From Methylocaldum sp035627495 (GTDB lineage Bacteria > Pseudomonadota > Gammaproteobacteria > Methylococcales > Methylococcaceae), in NCBI RefSeq assembly GCF_035627495.1, contig NZ_DASPLO010000177.1:20052-84051 (forward strand): a stretch of 64,000 nucleotides of DNA. The letters are read 5' to 3'. Below are positions 8,950 through 17,439 of the stretch, one piece after another (position 1 is the stretch's first letter; each line of letters starts with the position of its first letter). The notes beneath the pieces are model-generated. The model worked only from the letters and a program-made list of their open reading frames with translations. It did not search any database and was not told the DNA's origin. The position numbers and the translations under genes are program-made.

Positions 8950-9407
8950 GCGACGTCCCCGATTCGTTTCAGGCCGTAAAGGCTGCCGCCCTGCGCTATC
9001 TTTCCCGTCGCGAATACAGCAGTTCCGAATTGCGGCAAAAGCTTCGACACAAAGGCTATTCCGAAGCAATGGTCGAGCAGGTCGTTGCCGATTTGGCTGC
9101 CGAGGGTTTTCAAAGCGACAGCCGTTTCGCCGAAGTGTTTGTGCGTAGTCGTGTCGAAAAGGGTTATGGTGCTTACTGGATTCGGGAAGAGTTGCGGCAG
9201 CGCGGCGTCGACATAGAAGAGGCGCTTGAGAAGGAACGGAATTGGGATGAGCTTGTCCGTAAAGTTTATATCAAAAAGTATGGCGAGACGATTCCGGATT
9301 CGCTTGAGCAGCGTGCGGCGCGAGAGCGTTTTCTTAGGCGCCGCGGCTTCGAGTCGGATCACATCCGTCGTTTGTTTAAGCGCTTGAGGCATCCAGGCGG
9401 CGAATAA
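8946..9407 (+). CDS. recX: RecA regulator RecX with CTG start
   Basis: Small helical-repeat protein that binds and limits RecA filaments. RecX homology begins at about 8985 (AALRYLSRREYSSSELRQKL). In this frame a TGA lies at 8922, and no ATG, GTG or TTG occurs before 9030, which would cut off the first helices. The best start is CTG 8946, with a near-perfect AGGAGG at 8933-8938 and 7-bp spacing. It overlaps the recA stop as CTGA. ATC 8943 is the only alternative. The resulting 153 residues fit the family. The start is inference; the gene identity is firm. Confidence 0.9.
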   Translation: MSDVPDSFQAVKAAALRYLSRREYSSSELRQKLRHKGYSEAMVEQVVADLAAEGFQSDSRFAEVFVRSRVEKGYGAYWIREELRQRGVDIEEALEKERNWDELVRKVYIKKYGETIPDSLEQRAARERFLRRRGFESDHIRRLFKRLRHPGGE

Positions 9408-9446
9408 CTGCACAAGAATAAGAATGAAACCATCGGTAGCAGCAAA

Positions 9447-12047
9447 ATGACCAGCGCAGAACTGCGTTCACTTTTTCTGAAGTTTTTTGAGGAACGGCAA
9501 CACACGATCGTTCCATCCAGCTCGTTGATTCCGGCCGACGACCCGACTCTATTGTTCACGAACGCAGGTATGGTCCAATTCAAGGATGTATTCCTCGGTC
9601 GAGAAGAGCGTTCCTATGTGCGTGCGGCCTCGTCGCAGCGCTGTGTGCGGGCGGGCGGCAAGCACAACGATCTGGAGAATGTCGGATACACCGCACGCCA
9701 TCACACGTTCTTTGAGATGCTGGGGAATTTCAGCTTCGGTGATTATTTCAAGCGGGACGCGATTCATTACGCCTGGGAGTTTTTGACCGGGGTTCTGAAA
9801 CTGCCGGCCGAGCGCCTCTGGGTTACGGTCTATGACCAAGACAAAGAGGCCGAGGCGATCTGGCTTGATGATGTAGGCGTCGATCCGGTTCGATTCGCCC
9901 GCATCGGTTCGAAAGATAATTTTTGGAGCATGGGGGACACAGGTCCCTGCGGGCCTTGTACGGAGATTTTCTACGACCACGGCGAAGGGATTCCGGGAGG
10001 TCCGCCGGGTTCGCCCAACGAGGATGGCGATCGGTATATCGAGATCTGGAATCTCGTATTCATGCAGTACGATCGTGCCCCAGATGGAACGCTTACGCCG
10101 TTGCCAAGGCCGTCTGTCGATACGGGTATGGGGTTGGAGCGGATTGCCGCCGTCGTCCAAGGCGTGCACAGCAATTATGAGGTTGACCTCTTTAGGGCTC
10201 TAGTAAACGCTGCGGCGGATCTTGCCCAAGTTGATGGCACTGATCATAGCTCGTTAAGAGTGCTGGCCGATCACATTCGCTCATGTGCTTTCCTGATTGC
10301 CGATGGCGTATTGCCGTCTAATGAAGGGCGGGGTTACGTGCTCCGCCGGATCATCCGAAGGGCAATCCGCCACGGCTACAAGCTGGGGATTCGTGATACC
10401 TTCTTTTATCGCTTAGTTAGCCCGCTTTGTGCTCAGATGGGTGATGCTTACCCGGAATTGATAGCGGCCCAATCCATGGTGGAACAGGTTCTAAAAAAAG
10501 AAGAGGAGCGTTTCGCCGAGACCTTGGAACAAGGAATGAGGGTTCTCGAGGCTCATCTTAAGGGTATGAGCGGCAAGACGATTTCTGGTGAGACCGTGTT
10601 CCAGCTTTATGACACCTATGGATTCCCGGTTGATTTGACGGCCGATTTTGCCCGTGAGCACGATTTGGTGTTGGATATGGAGGGCTTCGAGAGAGCGATG
10701 GAGGCGCAACGGGAGCGCGCGCGTGCCGCTAGCCACTTTGCCGTCGATTATTCGCACGATGTGCATCTCGATGTGCACTGCGAATTTACCGGCTATAGGA
10801 GTTCATGCGAAGAGACGACTATTGCGGCAGTGCTGCGGGACGGCAAATCCGTTGAAAAGCTGGCGGCCGGTGAAGAAGGTATTTTGATTCTGGCAAAAAC
10901 ACCGTTTTATGCAGAATCGGGTGGACAAGTCGGCGACCGAGGTGTCATTCGCGCGGGGGAAGGCCTGTTCGAAGTGTTCGATACCCAAAAGAAGGCTGGC
11001 GACTTGATCCTTCATATTGGACGAGTATCGAAGGGTATGTTTTCGGTGGGTTCGGTTTGCGAGGCCAAGGTCGACGTCAGGGCCCGGAACGCCACGGCCC
11101 TTAATCATTCTGCGACTCATTTGCTTCATGCCGCGCTCCGTAAAACCTTGGGCGATCATGTGACGCAAAAAGGGTCTCTCGTTAATTCGGAACGCCTGCG
11201 CTTCGATTTTTCACATTTCGAGCCGGTTAGGTCTGACCAGCTTGAGGCAATCGAGCGTTTGGTGAACGAGCAAATTCGCGCTAACAACCCGGCAAGCGCC
11301 GAGACTATGTCCAAGGACGATGCTATTAAAGCGGGGGCGATAGCTTTGTTCGGTGAAAAGTATGGCGATAAAGTGCGCGTCCTTCGAATCGGCGAGTTTT
11401 CAACCGAATTGTGTGGCGGGATTCATGTTAAACGCGCTGGCGACATCGGTCTTTTTAAGATTTTGAGCGAAACTGGAGTGGCGGCCGGAGTCCGGAGAAT
11501 CGAGGCCATTACCGGCGAAGCCGCCGTGGATTGGGTAGAAAAGAGCGATCGCGTCTTGCAGTCTCTCGGAGATCGGATGAAATCCGGGCGGGAGGCTTTG
11601 GATGAGAAAATTAGCCAGCTTCTTGAAAGAAATCGAATCTTAGAGAAGGAATTGGAGCGACTTAAGGGCAAAATGGCGAGCGCTGCCGGCGACGATTTGG
11701 CTTCCCAGGCCGTATCGATCGACGGTGTGAAAGTTCTGGCGGCTAAAGTGGACGAAAGCGATCCCAAGGGGCTCAGGGATATGGTCGATCAACTCAGGAA
11801 CAAGTTGGGTAGTGCGGCGATCGTATTAGGGGCGGTCAAAGACGATAGGGTGACTCTTATTGCCGGAGTGACTAAGGATCAGATCGACCGGATCAAAGCC
11901 GGTGATTTAGTTAACGCGGTGGCAGTGCAAGTTGGCGGAAAAGGCGGTGGCCGCGCCGATATGGCTCAGGCAGGGGGCACTAATCCGACGATGCTAGATG
12001 CGGCGCTGAAGAGCGTGCCGGATTGGGTGCGGCGCCATACGGCATAA
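9447..12047 (+). CDS. alaS: Alanyl-tRNA synthetase
   Basis: Charges tRNA-Ala and edits mischarged Ser and Gly. The 866-residue protein starts with the class II catalytic core (RSLFLKFFEERQHTIVPSSSL, TNAGMVQFKDVFLG, GDYFKRDAIHYAWEFL). The editing domain has the zinc motif HSATHLLHAALR and a downstream CGGIHVKRAGDIG. A coiled coil and the C-Ala domain ending in a Gly-rich GGKGGGRADMAQAGG follow. Stands 39 bp after recX, as in many gammaproteobacteria. Confidence 0.99.
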   Translation: MTSAELRSLFLKFFEERQHTIVPSSSLIPADDPTLLFTNAGMVQFKDVFLGREERSYVRAASSQRCVRAGGKHNDLENVGYTARHHTFFEMLGNFSFGDYFKRDAIHYAWEFLTGVLKLPAERLWVTVYDQDKEAEAIWLDDVGVDPVRFARIGSKDNFWSMGDTGPCGPCTEIFYDHGEGIPGGPPGSPNEDGDRYIEIWNLVFMQYDRAPDGTLTPLPRPSVDTGMGLERIAAVVQGVHSNYEVDLFRALVNAAADLAQVDGTDHSSLRVLADHIRSCAFLIADGVLPSNEGRGYVLRRIIRRAIRHGYKLGIRDTFFYRLVSPLCAQMGDAYPELIAAQSMVEQVLKKEEERFAETLEQGMRVLEAHLKGMSGKTISGETVFQLYDTYGFPVDLTADFAREHDLVLDMEGFERAMEAQRERARAASHFAVDYSHDVHLDVHCEFTGYRSSCEETTIAAVLRDGKSVEKLAAGEEGILILAKTPFYAESGGQVGDRGVIRAGEGLFEVFDTQKKAGDLILHIGRVSKGMFSVGSVCEAKVDVRARNATALNHSATHLLHAALRKTLGDHVTQKGSLVNSERLRFDFSHFEPVRSDQLEAIERLVNEQIRANNPASAETMSKDDAIKAGAIALFGEKYGDKVRVLRIGEFSTELCGGIHVKRAGDIGLFKILSETGVAAGVRRIEAITGEAAVDWVEKSDRVLQSLGDRMKSGREALDEKISQLLERNRILEKELERLKGKMASAAGDDLASQAVSIDGVKVLAAKVDESDPKGLRDMVDQLRNKLGSAAIVLGAVKDDRVTLIAGVTKDQIDRIKAGDLVNAVAVQVGGKGGGRADMAQAGGTNPTMLDAALKSVPDWVRRHTA

Positions 12048-12072
12048 TTTTCGACGTACTTCAAAGAAGAGC

Positions 12073-13302
12073 ATGGCCTTATACGTACATAAATACGGCG
12101 GCACGTCGGTAGGTAATACCGAACGAATACAGCATGTCGCCGACAATATTATCGAAGCGCGGGGGAGGGGCGAAGACGTTATTGTCGTCGTATCCGCTAT
12201 GAGCGGAGAAACCAATCGTCTCGTGGGCTTGGCCCGGGAAATTCAGGTGCGTCCCGACCCGCGGGAAATGGATGTGCTGCTCTCCACGGGAGAGCAGATT
12301 ACCATAGCGCTCCTATGCATGGCTCTGCATGAAAAGGGTATCCCTGCGTGTTCGTATACCGGTGGGCAAGTGAGGATTCTGACTGATCGAGCTCACACTA
12401 AGGCGCGCATTGTGAACATCGATACTGATCGTATCCAAAGCGATCTTAAGCAGGGAAGGGTAGTGGTAGTGGCCGGTTTTCAAGGCATCACCGAGGATGG
12501 AGATATTACCACTCTGGGGCGAGGCGGGTCGGATACTACGGCTGTAGCCTTAGCCGCTGCGCTCAAGGCGGATGAGTGCTTGATCTATACCGATGTAGAC
12601 GGTGTTTACACTACCGATCCGCGCATCGAGCCACGGGCGCGCCGGCTGGATCGTATTACGTTCGAAGAAATGTTGGAAATGGCGAGTCTCGGATCGAAGG
12701 TGCTGCAGATTCGCTCGGTTGAATTCGCCGGCAAATATAATGTTCCGTTGCGGGTGCTTTCGAGTTTTAAGGAAGGTCCCGGCACATTAATCAGTTACGA
12801 GGAAGGAAACGTGGAAAAACCGCTAATTTCCGGGATCGCGTTCAACCGCGACGAAGCTAAGCTGACCATCGTGGGTGTTCCTGACCGTCCGGGCATTGCA
12901 TATAAAATTCTTGGTCCCATCGCAAATGCCAATATTGAAGTCGATATGATCGTCCAGAACATGGGAGAAGATGCGACGACTGATTTCACTTTTACAGTGC
13001 ATCGCAATGACTATGGAAAAGCCCTAGATATCCTACACAACACCTGCACGGAACTTGGGGGGCGCGAAATCGCCGGCGATGACAAAATTGTCAAAGTGTC
13101 CTTGGTGGGTGTCGGGATGCGCTCCCACGCTGGAATCGCCAGCAAGATGTTTGAGGCTCTTGCAAAAGAGGGGATTAATATTCAGATGATATCCACCTCC
13201 GAAATAAAAATTTCTGTGGTTTTGAACGAGAAGTATTTGGAACTCGCAGTTCGGAGTTTGCACGAAGCCTTTAATCTTGAGCAATCGGCGGTAGCTGCTT
13301 AA
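12073..13302 (+). CDS. lysC: Aspartate kinase (lysine-sensitive type, two ACT domains)
   Basis: Phosphorylates aspartate, the first step to lysine, threonine, methionine and diaminopimelate. N-terminal kinase domain shows VHKYGGTSVGN, VVVSAMSGETNRL, STGEQITIALL and TTLGRGGSDTTAVALAAAL. Two C-terminal ACT domains (from about residue 265, VGVPDRPGIAYKIL, and 345, VGVGMRSHAGIASKMF) should give feedback control by end products. The 409-residue size fits the non-fused class in which the ACT region is also often made separately from an internal start. Co-directional with alaS and csrA. Confidence 0.97.
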   Translation: MALYVHKYGGTSVGNTERIQHVADNIIEARGRGEDVIVVVSAMSGETNRLVGLAREIQVRPDPREMDVLLSTGEQITIALLCMALHEKGIPACSYTGGQVRILTDRAHTKARIVNIDTDRIQSDLKQGRVVVVAGFQGITEDGDITTLGRGGSDTTAVALAAALKADECLIYTDVDGVYTTDPRIEPRARRLDRITFEEMLEMASLGSKVLQIRSVEFAGKYNVPLRVLSSFKEGPGTLISYEEGNVEKPLISGIAFNRDEAKLTIVGVPDRPGIAYKILGPIANANIEVDMIVQNMGEDATTDFTFTVHRNDYGKALDILHNTCTELGGREIAGDDKIVKVSLVGVGMRSHAGIASKMFEALAKEGINIQMISTSEIKISVVLNEKYLELAVRSLHEAFNLEQSAVAA

Positions 13303-13337
13303 TGTGAAATTTTCGTTATAAATATAAGAAACACTGA

Positions 13338-13343
13338 TATAAT
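13338..13343 (+). promoter_or_regulatory. Possible -10 box of the csrA promoter
   Basis: A perfect TATAAT in an A/T-rich patch 92 bp before the csrA start, the only such patch between lysC and csrA. The -35 region at 13315-13320 is poor. Promoter assignment is therefore weak and rests mainly on the -10 and position. Confidence 0.35.
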
Positions 13344-13420
13344 ATAGCGCTTAACCGTTTGTATTGGTTGGCTCGGTGTTGCGGCAAGCGGCACTGTTTT
13401 AAGTAGGTCATGAGCGACCG

Positions 13421-13434
13421 GGAAGGAAGGATTT
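13421..13434 (+). promoter_or_regulatory. csrA ribosome-binding site with three GGA motifs
   Basis: The Shine-Dalgarno region reads GGAAGGAAGGATTT directly before ATG 13435. It contains three successive GGA triplets. CsrA proteins bind GGA in leader RNAs, often over the ribosome-binding site, so negative autoregulation of csrA is plausible. The triplets are seen; the regulation is inference from established CsrA biology. Confidence 0.45.
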
Positions 13435-13641
13435 ATGTTGATATTGACTCGTAGAGTCGGCGAGACTCTGATGATCGGGGATGACGTGACGGTTACCGTT
13501 TTAGGGGTGAAAGGTAATCAGGTTCGTATTGGCGTGAACGCACCCAAGGAAGTTTCTGTGCATCGGGAAGAGATCTATGAACGCATAAAACGAGAACAGC
13601 AGGCTCAAACATCAGAAAAAACAGCTGAGCGTACTGAATAA
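13435..13641 (+). CDS. csrA: Carbon storage regulator CsrA
   Basis: Small dimeric RNA-binding translational regulator. The 68-residue protein begins MLILTRRVGETLMIGDDV and includes VLGVKGNQVRIGVNAPKEVSVHREEIYERI, with the RNA-contact residues of beta strands 1 and 5 (Arg in LTRR and the VHREEI segment) preserved. The C-terminal tail is polar and disordered-looking. It sits between lysC and tRNA-Ser as in many gammaproteobacteria. Confidence 0.98.
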   Translation: MLILTRRVGETLMIGDDVTVTVLGVKGNQVRIGVNAPKEVSVHREEIYERIKREQQAQTSEKTAERTE

Positions 13642-13665
13642 GTCGATTATAATCTCGTCAGTTTC

Positions 13666-13758
13666 GGAGAGATGGCCGAGAGGCTGAAGGCGCTCCCCTG
13701 CTAAGGGAGTATAGGGTCAAAAGCTCTATCGAGGGTTCGAATCCCTCTCTCTCCGCCA
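13666..13758 (+). tRNA. tRNA-Ser (anticodon GCU)
   Basis: A 93-nt type II tRNA. Acceptor arms GGAGAGA and TCTCTCC pair perfectly. The anticodon stem CTCCC/GGGAG encloses loop CTGCTAA with anticodon GCT at 13700-13702. A long variable arm and the T arm GAGGG-TTCGAAT-CCCTC follow. The discriminator is G at 13755 and CCA is encoded at 13756-13758. It reads AGC and AGU serine codons. Location right after csrA is common in gammaproteobacteria. Confidence 0.98.
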
Positions 13759-13912
13759 TTCCATTAAAGCGCAGAGAGTCTCGAGTGGCGAAGGCCCAAG
13801 TCGGTGTAGTCTTTCGTGCGCTGCGAGCCTAAGCCAATCTGGCCTTCATGGCGCAAATCGGTCCCCGCTCTGGTGCAGTCCCTTGGTTCAGCCTGATTTG
13901 GACGTGAAGGTC

Positions 13913-13940
13913 TTCACATAAATAAGTTTTACGGTAAAAT
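13913..13940 (+). promoter_or_regulatory. Predicted sigma-70 promoter of the rpsP operon
   Basis: TTCACA at 13913-13918 (one mismatch to TTGACA) and TAAAAT at 13935-13940 (one mismatch to TATAAT), spaced 16 bp. They lie 44 bp before the rpsP start. The preceding 150 bp after the tRNA hold no recognisable gene. The match is good for an unaligned prediction. Confidence 0.5.
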
Positions 13941-13984
13941 AACCGGATTTTTCGGGTTGTTCTTGCATCCTAAGAGGAATTTTA

Positions 13985-14248
13985 ATGGTCACGATTCGTC
14001 TTGCCCGTGGTGGCGCAAAAAAGCGTCCTTTTTATCATGTCGTCGTTGCTGACAGCAGATGTAAACGAGATGGCCGTTACATCGAGCGAGTTGGATTCTT
14101 CAATCCGATCGCTTCCGGGAAAGACGAAAGGCTACGTTTGAACGATGCGCGCGTGCAGTATTGGTTAAGTCAGGGTGCCAAGACCACCGATCGGGTCGGT
14201 ACCTTGATCAAAGAATTCCACAAGCGTGCCGAGGCGCCTGCAGCCTAA
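13985..14248 (+). CDS. rpsP: 30S ribosomal protein S16
   Basis: The 87-residue protein starts MVTIRLARGGAKKRPFYHVV and contains the conserved DGRYIERVGFFNP segment of S16. It is the first gene of the rpsP-rimM-trmD-rplS operon, a near-universal order in gammaproteobacteria. A Shine-Dalgarno (AAGAGGA) precedes the ATG. Confidence 0.99.
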   Translation: MVTIRLARGGAKKRPFYHVVVADSRCKRDGRYIERVGFFNPIASGKDERLRLNDARVQYWLSQGAKTTDRVGTLIKEFHKRAEAPAA

Positions 14249-14276
14249 AGCATAGTCACGCGGCACAGTTGCTAGA

Positions 14277-14777
14277 GTGGCGCGGCAGGTTATAGCTGGT
14301 GAAATATCGGGCGCGTTTGGCGTCCGAGGATGGCTGAAAATCCGCTCGCATACAGATCCGCCGGATAATATATTGAATTATTCGCCTTGGTTGATCGGTG
14401 ACGGCAACACCCAAAAGGAACTTAAGGTTATCAGTGGGCGGCGGCATGGTAACTTAGTAGTGGCCCGTTTGGAGGGCGTCGATACGCGCGACCAAGCATT
14501 GCAGTTAACCTCATTGCGTATCTCTGTTCCCAGGGATCAGTTTGCGCCTCCAAAGCCAGGTGAATATTACTGGGCGGATTTGATCGGACTTGAGGTCCGT
14601 ACCACATGCGGCGTCAATTTAGGGAAAGTGACTGACATGATGGAAACCGGCGCAAATGACGTCATAGAGGTCCGAGGTGAGCGGGAACGTTTGATTCCTT
14701 TTGTGGTCGGGGAGTTTGTCAAGGACGTCAATTTAAATGAAGGTGTCCTGATCGTAGATTGGGATCCGGATTTTTAG
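14277..14777 (+). CDS. rimM: Ribosome maturation factor RimM
   Basis: Binds ribosomal protein S19 and helps assemble the 30S head. The 166-residue protein has the N-terminal RimM barrel (GEISGAFGVRGWLKIRSHTDP) and the C-terminal PRC barrel (PGEYYWADLIGLEV and IPFVVGEFVKDVN). The start is GTG at 14277. Second gene of the S16 operon, 28 bp after rpsP. Confidence 0.97.
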   Translation: MARQVIAGEISGAFGVRGWLKIRSHTDPPDNILNYSPWLIGDGNTQKELKVISGRRHGNLVVARLEGVDTRDQALQLTSLRISVPRDQFAPPKPGEYYWADLIGLEVRTTCGVNLGKVTDMMETGANDVIEVRGERERLIPFVVGEFVKDVNLNEGVLIVDWDPDF

Positions 14778-14789
14778 AGTCGGAACCCA

Positions 14790-15539
14790 ATGCGTTTTGA
14801 CATTGTTACGCTGTTCCCCGAAATGGTTGAGAGCGCTGTCGGGTATGGTGTGACCGGGCGGGCAATCGAAAGAGGCGTCATCGATCTTAAGCTCTGGAAT
14901 CCCCGGACTTATGCGTTGGATCGGCATCGAACAGTGGATGATCGTCCCTATGGTGGTGGGCCAGGGATGGTCATGAAGGTTAAGCCCTTACGCAGCGCCA
15001 TTCATGCAGCGCGGGCCGATTCGGATCTGGCGACAAAGACGATTTATTTGAGCCCGCAGGGTGGTTTGTTAACTCAGGACGTAATAGTGCGTCTTGCTCA
15101 ATGTCCGCGGCTCGTTCTGGTCGCCGGACGCTACGAGGGAGTGGACGAACGCCTGATCGAAGCCGAGATCGACGAAGAGTGGTCTATAGGCGACTACGTT
15201 TTGAGTGGCGGCGAGTTGGCGGTACTGGTGGTCTTCGATGCGGTGGCTAGGTTGCTGCCGGGCGTTTTAGGACATGCCGATTCGGCCGTTCAGGATTCGC
15301 ACATGGCGGGGTTGCTGGATTGCCCCCATTACACCAGGCCCGAGGCGGTCGACGGTCGGCGAGTTCCTGATGTTTTGCAAAGCGGGGATCACGGCGCCAT
15401 TAGGCGCTGGCGCCTGAAACAGTCGCTCGGTCGCACTTGGTTAAGAAGGCCGGACCTATTAGCTAAGCTGGAGCTCGATGCGGAGCAGCGGAATTTGCTG
15501 GAAGAGTTTAAACACGAATTGAAAGCCGGAACGAATTAA
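14790..15539 (+). CDS. trmD: tRNA (guanine-37-N1) methyltransferase
   Basis: Methylates G37 next to the anticodon and so prevents frameshifting; uses S-adenosylmethionine bound in a trefoil knot. The 249-residue protein shows the start MRFDIVTLFPEM, VDDRPYGGGPGMVMK, the knot segment IGDYVLSGGELAVLV, and HYTRPEAVDGRRVPDVL. Twelve bp separate it from rimM. Confidence 0.98.
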   Translation: MRFDIVTLFPEMVESAVGYGVTGRAIERGVIDLKLWNPRTYALDRHRTVDDRPYGGGPGMVMKVKPLRSAIHAARADSDLATKTIYLSPQGGLLTQDVIVRLAQCPRLVLVAGRYEGVDERLIEAEIDEEWSIGDYVLSGGELAVLVVFDAVARLLPGVLGHADSAVQDSHMAGLLDCPHYTRPEAVDGRRVPDVLQSGDHGAIRRWRLKQSLGRTWLRRPDLLAKLELDAEQRNLLEEFKHELKAGTN

Positions 15540-15550
15540 GGGGAATCGCA

Positions 15551-15901
15551 ATGTCCAGTCACATTATTGAACAACTTGAGCGCGAATGGATGAGCCAAAA
15601 AACGGTGCCGGACTTTGGCCCGGGCGACACCGTAGTCGTGCAGGTGAAGGTGAAGGAAGGCAATCGGGAGCGCCTGCAAGCCTACGAGGGCGTCGTAATC
15701 GCCAAGCGGAATAGAGGATACAACTCCGCTTTCACCGTGCGCAAAATTTCTCATGGCGAAGGCGTGGAAAGGGTTTTTCAAACGTATAGCCCCCAGGTCC
15801 AGGAAATTCAGGTTAAACGCCGCGGCGATGTACGTCGCGCGAAGCTTTATTATCTTCGCAACCGCGCCGGCAAGGCCGCCCGCATCAAAGAAAAAATTTG
15901 A
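15551..15901 (+). CDS. rplS: 50S ribosomal protein L19
   Basis: The 116-residue protein contains FGPGDTVVVQVKVKEGNRER, QAYEGVVIAKRNRG, SHGEGVERVFQTYSP and YYLRNRAGKAARIKEK, all typical of L19. It ends the rpsP operon. No strong terminator hairpin follows. Confidence 0.99.
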   Translation: MSSHIIEQLEREWMSQKTVPDFGPGDTVVVQVKVKEGNRERLQAYEGVVIAKRNRGYNSAFTVRKISHGEGVERVFQTYSPQVQEIQVKRRGDVRRAKLYYLRNRAGKAARIKEKI

Positions 15902-15929
15902 TGGTGTGGAGAGATCGCTACGGCGATTG

Positions 15930-16505
15930 ATGCAAGAATCGGTGACGGGCAGCGAGCGCTGCCCGTTTCTCGTATTGGGGGACGAAATAGACCAGGAGCG
16001 CATTGCAAAAAGGCCATCGGTTGTTGCGGCCCCGGATGTAGAGTCTTGGTTGGTAGCCGCCCCGTTCGGACCGCTATCGATATCCGCTCGAGGTGGCTGT
16101 CTCGTCGGTGTCGATTTTGTGGTGGATGGCGTTTCGGGGCATAAGTCATCGAATCCGGTGCTCGAAGAAACCGAACGTCAGCTTTCCGCTTATTTTCAGG
16201 ATCCGAATAGCCGTTTTAACCTACCGCTGCAATTGAATGGTACTCGATTTATGCGGCGCGCCTGGCAAGCTCTTCTAGACATTCCTGCAGGGTCCGTCGA
16301 GACCTATGGCAGTTTAGCCCAGTCACTCGGGAGTTGCGCTCGCGCCATCGGGTCAGCTTGCCGCGCTAATCTATTTCCCTTAATTATCCCTTGTCACCGC
16401 GTGATTTCTGCGCGCGGACTAGGCGGGTATTGCGGTCACACATCCGGACCATTCTTCGAAATCAAGTGCTGGCTACTGAGGCATGAAGGCTGTGCGCTCG
16501 ATTGA
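15930..16505 (+). CDS. ogt: Methylated-DNA--protein cysteine methyltransferase (Ogt type)
   Basis: Repairs O6-alkylguanine by moving the alkyl group to its own cysteine. The C-terminal half (from about residue 105) has the family pattern: TYGSLAQSLGS, the arginine finger region, IIPCHRVI with the acceptor Cys, and GLGGYCG. The N-terminal half is the less conserved pseudo-RNase H-like domain. The start is uncertain: ATG 15930 gives 191 residues; a GTG at 15906 is the alternative. It overlaps xerD by 23 bp. Ogt and Ada C-terminal proteins are hard to separate by eye, so the symbol is a best guess. Confidence 0.87.
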   Translation: MQESVTGSERCPFLVLGDEIDQERIAKRPSVVAAPDVESWLVAAPFGPLSISARGGCLVGVDFVVDGVSGHKSSNPVLEETERQLSAYFQDPNSRFNLPLQLNGTRFMRRAWQALLDIPAGSVETYGSLAQSLGSCARAIGSACRANLFPLIIPCHRVISARGLGGYCGHTSGPFFEIKCWLLRHEGCALD

Positions 16506-17412
16506 ACCGCGCATTGCCGACGCCAATGGAGATCTGATCCGGCGTTTCATGAATACGCTATGGGTAGAAGAGGGGTTGAGCGAGAACACTCAGAAAGCGT
16601 ACGGCAGCGATCTTGGCCTATTTGCTGCTTGGTTGGGCAATACGCACAAAAAGACACTTTGCGAAGTAGCTGCAGGCGAGATCGAGGGCTACTTAGCTCT
16701 CAAATATCGTCAGAAAGCGAGCGAGCGGTCGAGCGCTCGGTTGTTATCGAGTCTTCGTAAATTTTACTTATTCGTCACTCGCGAGGGGGGCATAGACAAG
16801 GATCCGACCGTGTCCATCGAGGCGCCTCGCATCGGTCGCCCTCTGCCTAAAACGCTTACAGAAAAGGATGTAGAAGCGTTGCTGGAAGCTCCCAATACCG
16901 AAGAGCCATTAGGTTGCCGTGATCGGGTTATGTTGGAAATTCTGTATGCCGCCGGACTTCGGGTGAGCGAACTGGTCGGCCTTACGCTCGGGCAACTGAA
17001 TCTTCGTCAAGGTGTGATTCGAGTGGTCGGTAAAGGGAGCAAGGATCGCTTGGTGCCCATCGGCGAAGAGGCCGAAGATTGGGTGAATCGCTATTTGCAG
17101 ACGGCGCGACCGACGATTCTGAAGGGGCGGCGCAGTGACGATCTCTTCGTTACGGATCGTGGGGCTGCGATGACACGCCAAGCCTTTTGGCACCTCATCA
17201 AGCGCTATGCTTTGCGAGCTGGTATCCACAAGCCGCTTTCGCCCCATACTTTGAGGCATGCTTTCGCCACGCATTTGCTGAATCATGGAGCCGATCTGCG
17301 GGTGGTTCAGCTCTTATTAGGGCACAGCGACTTGTCAAGTACCCAAATTTATACCCACGTCGCCCAAGAGCGTCTAAAGGACCTGCATGCCCGCTGCCAT
17401 CCGCGTGGTTGA
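16483..17412 (+). CDS. xerD: Site-specific tyrosine recombinase XerD
   Basis: Works with XerC at dif to resolve chromosome dimers. The N-terminal SAM-like domain is followed by the catalytic domain with all active residues visible: Arg in GLRVSELVGL, Lys in VVGKGSKDRLVPI, His-x-x-Arg in HTLRHAFATHLL, His in LLGHSDLSSTQ and the nucleophile Tyr in IYTHV. The 309-residue length is normal. It fits XerD better than XerC by sequence style and by the usual XerD start. A later in-frame ATG at 16549 would trim 22 residues. Confidence 0.9.
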   Translation: MKAVRSIEPRIADANGDLIRRFMNTLWVEEGLSENTQKAYGSDLGLFAAWLGNTHKKTLCEVAAGEIEGYLALKYRQKASERSSARLLSSLRKFYLFVTREGGIDKDPTVSIEAPRIGRPLPKTLTEKDVEALLEAPNTEEPLGCRDRVMLEILYAAGLRVSELVGLTLGQLNLRQGVIRVVGKGSKDRLVPIGEEAEDWVNRYLQTARPTILKGRRSDDLFVTDRGAAMTRQAFWHLIKRYALRAGIHKPLSPHTLRHAFATHLLNHGADLRVVQLLLGHSDLSSTQIYTHVAQERLKDLHARCHPRG

Positions 17413-17439
17413 AACCGTTCCAAGCCTGCCCGAGGACTT

